Assembly (NCBI GenBank): GCA_032358255.1
Contig: JAULBX010014426.1
Span: 31,320 to 95,319, forward strand
From: Heterotrichella gracilis
Lineage: Eukaryota > Sar > Xanthophyceae > Tribonematales > Xanthonemataceae
DNA: 64,000 nucleotides
Reading direction: 5' to 3'
The position numbers were made by a program, and so were the translations under genes. The notes beneath the pieces were generated by a model that saw only the letters and a list, made by a program, of their open reading frames with translations, did not search any database and was not told the DNA's origin. Every line of letters starts with the position of its first letter. The first letter of the stretch is position 1. Positions 54,954 through 64,000 of the stretch are shown here, in pieces.

Positions 54954-57069
54954 CTGCGCAGATAGCGCAGAGCACAATACTGATTACTTCAACCACACTG
55001 TCGGCTCAGCAGGACCGGTGCAGGTACATGCAACACCTGAGTACTTTGCTTACCAGCACGGAAGGACCGTGAAGGCTGACACTTGACCATTGCCACTCCC
55101 TGCAATGTGAAGTAGCAGTGGCGCTGGGAGACCTGCAGAATGGCAACACTGGGGGGTAAAAGCCCTGAATAAAAAGTGGTGGACGGATAAAAGGACAATT
55201 AGGGAGGAGCAAGGACAGGAGCAACACAACAGAAGACAAGGGCAACTCGTTGGGTCAACAAAGAACAAGGCAACGTTGTCCCAAACAAGTGTCTTTGGAG
55301 GGGTGTTAGCACATGCAGCAAGGATGCAGCATTGGACGCACAAGCGGACCAGGGACAGGTGTAGCGCCACTCTGCGGCAACAGAGGACGTTAACGCCAAT
55401 ATGAGGTTTATAATAAAGCAGCATACCTGTGTGTGCCCAATTGGTAAGGAGGCACATTGGGTTGGCAACTGGCAAACAGGATCAGAATCAGGTGCCCTAC
55501 CGGTGGCCCACGAAGCCGCGCTAAAATAACCTGCAGGTAAAGTCGTAAAACAGCCGACAACGTCAAACAGGCTGCGAGGTAAAGTGGTACATGACTGTGC
55601 CTGACTCAGCCGGACGTTTAAGAGAAAAAGTGGCGAATGGGGTGCAATATGAAACACGAGAAGGCACTGATATGCCGTGACGTCCAAAGTGCCTTACTAT
55701 CCCCCAATTCAAGTTGCTGCAACACACAGCACTCGGCTGTTGTTGAGGTAGACCTGGTTGCTTATTATGCATGCATCCTCGTCGAAGGCCGTTACATCGA
55801 TAATGTAGCTGAGTTTTGTTCTTCCAGGGGTCCGTATTTACGGAAAGTGTGGTTTTAAGCAGGTAGGCACTCAGAAAGCTTAACCTTAGCTGTATACAGG
55901 CTCTGCATCCGGGTCCCCTACCGTATTGAATATGCACTGTGTTTGGACTGCCTAGGGTTTTGATAAGGGTTTCAAACCCTTCAAGCTGATTCTGATGGCC
56001 CATGCGGCGTGCCCACTTTGGCTTCAAAAAGTGCTTTCACTGTTGCTCTGGGCAAAGGACAGCAACCCTAAACAAGCTTTGATGGTTGCCAAGTGATTGA
56101 GTACGCAAGATTGCTAGTTAATGAGGTCTTATGATCAATATGGTGTGCTGGAAGACTAAGTTGCAGGGTGCGCAGCCTCATGATATTTTCTCAAACTGGC
56201 TGTAACACTCAGGCTGCAACACTCCAGATAGGTCTACAACCCAACAGTTCAACTTGAACAATTGCCAATAAACTCGTGTCGTTTGCCTTGTGATCCAGGT
56301 ATTCGTTGTATCGCGGGCTGGCGAACTTTTTGGTAAAGGTTGAGCCACCCACTCCAGCTCAACACCCCACAGCCTGACCCAAACAGTTCAACGGAACCAG
56401 TATTCGAACCAGAACCAGACGTCAATTGTACAAGGTTCCAATCATCTGTACAAGGTTGGCCAAAGCCCCATGGATCTGGCAGTGCCTCTCATCCGCGACA
56501 GCCCAAAACCCCACTGCACGCGTTCTCAATCGGAGCATGGCGACGTGCTACCGCAGCCGCACCCCCCTCCGCCTTCCCGTCCTGGCTGCTGCACCGTGTA
56601 CCCCGCTGCCTGCCACGCAAGCATGCCCCCCACCACATTAGCCACCTGCGCACCGCAGCAAGGTTGAGACCAGAGCTAGAGATGCGTGCTTGGATGCATG
56701 TACCCAAGGCATGGAGCCAGCAAGTTCAGTTCAGCCACCTGCACAGCCTGCTGCACCACAACATATGTCGAACCAATGTTTCAAGCGAGACGCGTTGAGG
56801 TACGTCCACCCACAAGGGGGAAGATCATGGCCAGGAAACAGTGTATGATAAAGCCTGGGAATATTGTTCAAGGACCTTATAATCGGCCTCATAAGGCCTA
56901 ATCCAAGATACCTACGCAGCCTGTTGCCAGGCGCATGGGCACAGGCAGTTGAGGTAGCACACAGCTAGGCACTGTCCTCCTGCCCACTAGTACCAAAGCA
57001 AGAAAGGGAACCCCCATTGGCGAGACGAGGGGGCCACAACCAGCCAGAAAGGCTGGTAAACTACCGTAC
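54954..57069. other. Interval between the two exon groups, no gene recognised
   Basis: It is either one long intron of a rhodanese-containing gene or a spacer. I looked for the usual C-terminal rhodanese strand (a V-x-N-L-x-G-G-x-x-x-W pattern) on the minus strand and found none. Confidence 0.35.
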
Positions 57070-59744
57070 CTGCTCAAATCCAAACACCTTGGTCAGCTTG
57101 ACTGTCGCCTGCGCTGACCTGGCGCCTGACCGGCACACCACCGCCACTGGGGATGCGGACAGGTGGGCCAGCGCCCCCGCCTTGACCTGGGCCGACAGGT
57201 CATCAAGGGGGATATTCACGGCACCGGGGAGGTGACCTGCACCAGGAGGGAATGATCAATTAATGGGGGTGGAATGTGGTGCTCAGGGGTTTGGTGTGAC
57301 GGCGAGGGATTTGCCTCAAGGGTTAGGGTTTAGGGTTTTGGTGTGACAGCGAGGGATTTACTGGGGGGTAGATGACCAGTCAATATTGCACCCCCAGCCT
57401 GGATGAAGCTCCCTGAACCGGGCTGCGCAGGGTACCCACTTCATGCACAACAACCACGATGCGGCTCAGGATACCCACGCAGCAGTTGATCGCCACCTGA
57501 GGCCGCTGTACAATCGGGGGTGTCAATAGCAACCCCTGGCTTACAGTAAAAACACCCCTCCTGCAACTAATCGAAGGCTTGATCAATGGTGAGACGCACA
57601 CCAGTGAGATGGGTGGATGGGTGGGCCTGCATGCGGCTGCTGTTCGATGTCCCTGTGGATAAGACTTCATGTGCGGGGCTGGTGGGTGTGACAGCAATGC
57701 GCGCTGCTGCACATGCACCTTGCGCATACTCTCCCAGCATGTGTGCATCCAGACACCATGCTGCTGCGGTAATAACTGTCAGCCCGGAATGGAGTTTTGC
57801 CAAACCGGGCTTTCCAGTAGACATGCAGCAGGTGCGCTGAGCTGGCTGGCACCAATGGCAGTGCAATATGTGAGCGTGCATGCCCAATGAAAAACTGTAC
57901 TTATTTTTGCAAGTATTGTTGTTTTAAGAACAATTCATAATTTTGAAGAAGAAACATTTTCCATTTTACAGCACTGTACCTTGTGCAAACTCCTCTTGCG
58001 TGCGCACATCCAGCACAAACAGGCTGGAGGCGTCCTGGCTCAGCTGCTGCGCCATGTCGTCCACACTCACCTCCATGAAACCTGCACACAGCGTTCACAA
58101 GATACGGTTCAGGGCTTAGGGTTTTAGGGTCCACAACATCCTGTCCTGGTGCACAGCCTTGCAGAGGCGCAGGTCCATATGTGGAGGGTTTGGGATTTAG
58201 GGTGCACAGCCTCGACGGGGCACGCCCATATGTGGAAATTTAGGGTTTAGGTCTAGGGTTTAAGATGCACAACCTCGACGAGGGCTGGCCCATATGTGGA
58301 GGCAGGGAGGTACTGTACCGCACTTTGCAAACTTGTCCCTTTACAGACTGCCATGCCATTGGTCTTGGTAAATTTAAGAGAAGCGTCAGATTTTGTTGCA
58401 GTGCATATGGCTGTACTGCTGGACCACATGGCTCTGACACTTAACCCTGTGCGCACCCTGCTCAGGTGAGTAGGCTGAGAGCACCTCAAAAACACATGTC
58501 TCTGAACCCTAACCCCTAAATCCTGAACCCTACATCCTGAACTCTTAACCCTGTGCGCACCCTGCTCAGGTGAGTAGGCTGAGAGCACGTCTGCTGCGCT
58601 CGAGTCCAGTGCCCCTTGCACCTCAAGCAGCTCCTCCTCCTCCTCACCATCTGCACACGCATCATGCACAAAGTGCGGTCAGGGTGCAGGAGTGGGGGGT
58701 GGGGGGGTGGGGGGCGCAACATGCACAAAGTGTGGCCAGGGTGTATGTGCATGGGGGGGTGTCCCTGGTTCCAAGCATGGCAGGGTAGCACCCAAGGCCC
58801 CACAACAGGGGGCAAGTCTACACTGCTACAACGGTGTGCTCTGGGGTCCTTCTCGTCAGACGTTGCTAAGAACAAGCGGCACAGCCCCAGGCTGGCGCCA
58901 GGGTGAGAAGGGGCACACGGTGGCGGGTGCGGTGTTGCGATGGGTGTGCAGTGGGGGTGAGGCGAAGGCGGCGTGTGTGATGGGGTGAGGAGGGCAGGGG
59001 TGGAGTGCCCCCTACAGCGTGGTGTGCACTGCTGCCTACCCTTTTGCAGCTTAATTGCCTTGTTGCAGTCAATTATGGCAATTAATTGCGATGGGTGTGC
59101 AGTGGGGGGTACAGCACAGCACAGCAGTGGCAAATCCAGGGTATGCAGCGGTGCACTAACCAAATAGTCAAGAGAAACCTCCATTACAGCGCAAACCCCT
59201 GTGCCTGGTATCCAGTGTGTGGGGAGCAGGGTTGGTGTGGTGTGCTCACCATCTATGGGCTGCCCCACGATCTTGTGCTCCAAGTCCCATACCCCGTCCT
59301 CGCTTTCATCGCTGAACACAAAGTCGTCTGCCATTCCCCGAGCCTGCAAACAACAAGGTGTTTAGACGTATGTACCACCAGGTGCCCACAAGCCTGGCGA
59401 CTGACACATAACACACAAGCATGGTAGCATACTAAAGAGTACTGGTGCTTTAAAGAGGATTTTGATCAACTAGGAAATAGTTTTTTCATAGTGGCCTGTG
59501 GAATAGCGGTTGGCAAGGGTCGAGAACCGAGCGTGGGTGCACTTGCCTCCGAAAGGATGTCCGAAACGCTCAAAAAGGATTCCCGCGGCGCCCCGTTGGA
59601 GGCCCCTGCAGTCCCCACTGACTGCACAGCCGAATTGCATCTCCTCCCTGATGTGCGAGGTGGGCTGGGGCCCGCCTGGAAAGCTGAGCAGCCTCTGCAT
59701 CGGCCTGCTTGGCTGCTGAGCTGAGGTCTGATGGCTGACTGCAT
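57070..59744 (-). CDS. Plastid-targeted rhodanese-domain protein (3' end uncertain)
   Basis: Minus-strand exons are 59744-59547, 59343-59250, 58650-58561, 58081-57980 and 57236-57070; they join in phase to 217 codons and end open in phase 0. The first 66 residues are rich in S, R, A and Q and look like a chloroplast transit peptide (MQSAIRPQLSSQAGRCRG). Exon 1 ends at a GC donor (GAG|GCAAGT), a rare but known class. After an acidic linker (SDESEDG, DGEEEEELLE) comes the rhodanese domain: LFVLDVRTQEEFAQGHLPGA, then VAVVCRSGARS with catalytic C196. Rhodaneses carry sulfur on that cysteine as a persulfide, though many plastid members act as scaffolds. The C-terminal strand and helix of the domain are not found. 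Reading through the last donor gives only V-R-stop. Exons at 54004-54953 may continue the gene. Confidence 0.75.
57304..57345 (+). repeat. Interstitial telomere-like tract in a rhodanese-gene intron
   Basis: GGGTTAGGGTTTAGGGTTTT lies between two copies of a short segment (GGTGTGACRGCGAGGGATTT) at about 57290 and 57340, again a heptamer tract beside a local duplication. Confidence 0.7.
58108..58570 (+). repeat. Telomere-like tracts and duplicated donor region in rhodanese-gene intron
   Basis: TTAGGGTTTTAGGG and AGGGTTTAGG tracts lie at 58110-58262 and CCCTAACCCCTAAATCC at 58506. The donor-side end of the exon at 58561-58650 (CACCCTGCTCAGGTGAGTAG, TGAGAGCAC) is duplicated at about 58447-58483, a direct copy about 110 bp away in the intron. 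Two copies of GGGCWSGCCCATATGTGGA also occur at 58218 and 58279. Confidence 0.7.
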
Positions 59745-61597
59745 GATGACTAAGACAAGCCAAACTGATGGTCTGTTGCGGGGGGTTCAGGAGCTGTTGC
59801 AAGTTGAGCTGGAGGGTTCAAGCAGTGTGCACCCAGGAAAGGCTGGTGCACGCTCTTGAACTAAAAGCTGAACATAGATGTTTGCATGCTTCGGATAATA
59901 TCTGCTGGCACTGAGCGCCACCTGGACCAGGCAGGTGAGTCAGTGGCCTCGAGCCGCCACGTGGCTTTGACATCGGCTTGCATTTCATGCCAAGTTCAGC
60001 TTCAGCTTGCACCAGACACGAAGGCTGTCCACAGGCTTTCAGCGTGACCGCTGCTTCTTATATTGAACAGCATTGCATGCATCAGTTGAACCTTGTGAAT
60101 TAGTTAAACTGATTGGCCATACAGTCGCCATGGCATGGCGTAGGCGCCCATGGCGAAAAGAAAAGGAAAGGTATGGAAACGCTATTGCAACAGCTGATAG
60201 TGTGCAATTGCGCAATAAATATCTGCAGCAACCTGCTACGGTATGCATTACACAAGAACTCAAGCCAACCACTTCATGGGTTGCCTTGGAATCTATGCGT
60301 ACGCCTTTGGCGTTTCTTTCTTTTTCTTTTCAATTTATATGCATAAAGTGTCACCATGCAATTGCAGCGGTATATGTCATGTTATTGCTGAGGTGGTTGT
60401 GACACCACAACACGAGGAAGGCACATAGGGCATCCCCGCACAAAACATAGCCATGAAAAAACAGGGCGGGCACTTCCTGGTAGAAAAGGTAAGCTGAACA
60501 TGATCAACAGAAAACCACAGGGAGCTGTAGGAGGGCCCATGCAGCATAGTACACCACGACACACAACAAATTAGGCAGATGCATAGATCTAGACACTATT
60601 GTACAGGTATTTATAGGCCAAGATAACAGACAACACCTTCCAACAGCAATACTGAAACAGCCCAAGGGTGCCTCCCTACTAATATGCAAGGAGATACAAC
60701 AACAGGTACCTGCACACTAATCTGAGCCCTATACACCTCGTGGCACGTATTGCACGTGCGGCAATACAAAACACACAACTGACACACCTAACAGGAGGCA
60801 ACACTGAATAATAAAATAGTAGTGCTAAAACAGCACGCAGGGCAGCTACTTTAGTGTGAACTACGGCAAATTATCTCTGTCCAGCGCTGCCCAGAATTGT
60901 CAAGATCCCACGTTCGGTATAAACATCAAAGTCTGGTCTGCAGAAGGTCTAAGAGACTGCCCCAGTCGCTAGCAGGCCTCCCCGATGCATCCTTCATGAC
61001 CTGCATGCGGGGGCGCGGGTTCACATCAGACCTCACGCACCAGACCTCGTGCACGTCATGAGGCCTGATCAGACCTAATTCAATATTTAATTATGATAAG
61101 GCACAGTCACACAGCAGGGCGCACCAATGGCGAGACTTCAACCACGATGGCTTTGACACCATCCACGGGATCCCCGGCGTACTATGCATTGCCGTTCTGC
61201 GTGTTTGGAGTGATGCATATATATGCATCATATGCACAACCTGTATTGCCACTGTTTAGCTACGATGCAGGATGGTTAGTAGGAATGGCACACTGCAACG
61301 GGGCAATTGAAACTAGATGCTGGCCGCCATGCGCAACTAGTTGCCACACCTAGTTAGACCAAATTACTTGTAGTGCCAATCACCCATTTGATTTCAATCA
61401 CAGCAATAACCCATCACTAATTTTATCCAATGCAGTCAACGGCTTTCCGTCGTCACCAGCCTGGACACTGGTGGCTGACAGCACTGTTGAAGCTGATATA
61501 CACAGCATATATCCTCCGCCAGCCGGGTGTGTGCACTAGGCTTGGCCCACAGGCAAGAGTCATCGTGCAACAAAAGCTGCTGGCGTACGGCCCGTAC
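59745..61597. other. Spacer, no gene recognised
   Basis: The start of the rhodanese gene faces this spacer, so its promoter should be near 59750-59950. Nothing else is supported. The motif GTACGCCTTTGGCGTTTCTT at about 60298 resembles one near 18590. Confidence 0.4.
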
Positions 61598-64000
61598 TCA
61601 CTCCTTGCCCTCATCTGCAGCTGCTGCCTTCAGCTCACTCAAATCCTTCTGCACCTCTCCAAAAGCCCGGTGAACTACTGCCGCGGCAGCTTCAGCGCTT
61701 TGATGCGCCTTTTGATCTGGGGCTGCAGTTGCAAGGAGGGAATGTGTGGGTTGGACAAGATTCAAGGCACAAACTTTTGAAGTAAAAAGCAACAATTATG
61801 TTTAAATTATCAACGATTAAGAACAATTGATTCAAAAATATATATGGTGGAACAGGTACCTGGAGAGCATCAAAGTGCTCGGCAGTCCTCTCGTCAAACT
61901 TCTGGTACGCGGATTTGTTAACCTCCTGCGCCCACACGCAGCAACTTTGGTCACAACCTTAAATGTCAGACCAACAAACCCAAGCAACAACAACAAATTA
62001 AAAGCTGTCAGCCCCCCCAAAAAAAGCAACAACCACAAATTATAAGCTGTCAGCCCACACCAAAATCTGGTCAACGAGACGCTGGGTGTCCATCTCTTCC
62101 ATTTTTTCCCATGCAGCCCTCTTGTCCGCATCCTCCTACAGTTACACATAGCAAAGTCAAAGCAAGCCACAAAGCCACGCACAGTTGAGAACAGTGGGTG
62201 ATATACCTCCGCCCTTATCGTCTCCTGCGGTCGTAGCAGCAAAACCGGTAACAACCGCAAGGGACATTGGTAACTGGTAGCTGTGTGCACGGGTAGCTAG
62301 GGTGACAGAGCATGCTCAAGGGGTGTGGACTTTGCTAGCCGATAAATGGCAAATCTGGTTAATATTGACGTTGCCAGGGCATGGCCAAGGCACTGTGGTG
62401 ACTGATAACAGTAACTGCACATGCATGTCGCTGTGAGGCCATTGGTAATAAAGTAGTGGCCGAGGTAGGGTTGGTAACAACAAAGGGAGGTTCTACAGCT
62501 TTCTGCTGCATTCAGCTCACATCCATCTGCAGCTCTCCAAAAGCCGATCGAGCAAAGTTTGAGAATCTTACAGAAATATAGGGTAACACTGGTAAGTACT
62601 AACTGCACATGCGTGCATGCATGTAGCCATGGGGCAATAGTATTGAAGTAATTGCCTAGGTAAGTTTGGTAACAACAAAGGGAGTGTTCTACAACTTTCT
62701 GCTGCATTCAGCTCACTCACATCCTTCTGCACCTCTCCAACACCCGGGTAAACCCCTGCCGTGGCAGCCTTGGTCCTTTCAAAGCCCGCATTCATCTGGG
62801 CCTGCGGTCGCAAGGAGTGAATGTGTGGGTGTGGACAATATTCCAGGCACAATACATATGGTGGGACTGAGCAAGCTATTTATACAACTACCTGGAGCAT
62901 CATATTATTTATTATAACTGAATTGTAAATGATTTTAAAAACAATTGTCTAATATATGGTGGAACTACCTGGAGAGCATCAAAGCTCTTGCCTGTCCTCT
63001 CCTCAAACCGCTGGTACGCGGCATTGGTATCTTCCTGCGGCCACAGACAGCAAAGTAACACAAATTTGTTCACAAACTCAACAAACCCGCCAGACAGACG
63101 AATGCAAGCAACAACAAAATTGTGTATACAAATAAATACAAGCATTCAGCCCATACCAGAATCTGGTCGAGGAAACGCCGGGTGCGCATATTTTTCACTT
63201 TTTCCCACGCAGCCCTCTTGTCCTCCTGCAGTGGTAAAAGTGTGATAAAGCCAGCTGAGCAGCCCCACAAAGTTGCACACAGATGGTGAGAACAGTGGGC
63301 GTACCTCTGCTACCTCTGCCTTTGTCATCTCTGCCCGTATCTTCTCCTGCGAGCATAGCAGCAATTGCAAATTGTAACACCATGGTCAATCAGGGACTTA
63401 GGTAATTGATACCTCTGACCACTGGTATAAGTGGGGTGACCAGGGCATGCCCAAGCGGTCCGTATTTTGGCATGGTTACTGGTAAATGGCAAGTCTGGTA
63501 ACTCGAAACTGAGGTCGACCAGGGTGAGGCCAAGGGACTATGGTGACTAGTAACACTGGTAACTGCACACACGTGCATACATGTTGCAGTAGGGCACCTG
63601 GTACTCAACTACATTTAGTACCGACCTACCGGTTACCTTGGGAACAAGATAGGGAGCTTTATCCAACTCTGGTGCCTTCAACACACTCACGCCCTTATGC
63701 CCCTCTCCAAGAGACCGGTGGATTGCTGCCGCGGCAGCGTTAGTGCATTCAATGGCCTCTTTCAGCTGGGCCTGCAATTGCATTGAGGGAAGGTGTGGGA
63801 TTGACACCATTTACACTGGCCAGTCAAAGCACAGCATTTATGGTGGAAAGCCGCCCTGCCTGTGGTTCCCTGCCTGAGTCACTCCAACCCTTGGCGCTTG
63901 ATCTTCAGCTCCGTTCGTAAAATTCCACTGATGTAGCTGCGCTGTCCATGAGTGCTTCACTGTGCGCTGACCGCACACCCATTGATATGCTGACATTAAT
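61598..64000 (-). CDS. 3' part of a helical-repeat protein gene made of a repeated exon cassette
   Basis: Minus-strand exons, from the right edge: E3 63771-63691, D2 63346-63305, C2 63225-63157, B2 63034-62969, E2 62801-62721, D1 62224-62207, C1 62135-62061, B1 61925-61860, E1 61722-61598. The order E-D-C-B repeats with a period of about 1.1 kb. Lengths are 81 (E), 42/18 (D), 69/75 (C) and 66 (B) nt, all phase 0. B is A-Y-Q-(K/R)-F-(D/E)-E-R-T...FDALQ; C is DKRAAWEK(M/V)...(R/L)-x-DQIL; E is AQxxxxxERTxAAxAxV...GEVQKD. All are charged, alanine-rich helices with coiled-coil spacing, and no known domain is recognised. E1 carries a 1-nt deletion relative to E2 and E3, so in frame 0 it meets a stop at once. 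The gene runs off the right edge. Confidence 0.6.
62405..62550 (-). repeat. Direct truncated copy of exon E2 end and adjoining intron
   Basis: It copies 62590-62745, including TTGGTAACAACAAAGGGAG, CTTTCTGCTGCATTCAGCTC and the 3' half of exon E2. It lies about 190 bp downstream in the direction of the gene. The open frame is lost. Confidence 0.75.

Noticed and set aside
55563-56027. Minus-strand open frame of about 154 codons between the two rhodanese-region exon groups
   Set aside because: It does not resemble the missing rhodanese end and has no splice sites that keep phase with neighbours.
1-64000. tRNA, rRNA, CRISPR or riboswitch elements
   Set aside because: I scanned by eye for the tRNA T-loop motif and regular spaced repeats and found nothing that folds convincingly. 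A covariance-model scan would be needed to exclude small RNA genes.

Overview
The window is nuclear DNA of a plant-lineage unicellular eukaryote, most likely a green alga of the trebouxiophyte type. Four observations point there. Genes are rich in introns, with GT-AG introns of about 70 to 750 bp. Codon use in the genes is GC-biased, while intergenic DNA is CA/TG-rich. Plant-type telomere heptamers (TTTAGGG/CCCTAAA) are scattered through introns and spacers. Several products are plant-lineage families: PWWP with a C-terminal RRM-like domain, an HAT3.1/PRHA-type PHD protein, BASS, and UBE2W/UBC15-18. No bacterial-style operon, CRISPR array or phage gene was seen. All exon models were read by eye from splice consensus, reading phase and domain continuity.

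Left part (1.5-35.6 kb) holds ordinary, probably functional genes: a Ska3-like kinetochore protein (+, 1499-4318); a DEDDh 3'-5' exonuclease (-, 5053-6546); a PWWP + tandem ARID + RRM-like chromatin protein (+, 7307-15520); a small beta-carbonic anhydrase (+, 16237-17820); a plastid BASS-family transporter (-, 19043-21804); a three-MBD + PHD chromatin reader (+, 23054-31994); and a UBE2W-type ubiquitin-conjugating enzyme (+, 33908-35559). Two of these are multi-domain chromatin readers; I see no other functional linkage, and neighbours look independent.

Right part (35.6-64 kb) is accessory. From 36.8 to 50.6 kb lie about five tandem, decayed copies of an unrecognised multi-exon family (- strand). 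Nearly every copy contains long inverted repeats made of exon ends. From 54.0 to 59.7 kb lies a plastid-targeted rhodanese gene (-), perhaps continuing into three exons that share intron sequence with the decayed array. At 61.6 kb to the right edge is the end of a gene (-) built from a repeated cassette of small, mostly phase-0, helical exons.

The most unusual signal runs through the whole window. Exon ends, often together with their splice site and some flanking intron, are duplicated locally into the neighbouring intron. In the gene-dense part the copies are direct (at least ten). In the degenerate array they are mostly inverted, giving hairpins with arms of about 25-130 bp. Telomere-like heptamers often lie next to them. 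This looks like an active or recent local duplication process, and I put it first among the findings.
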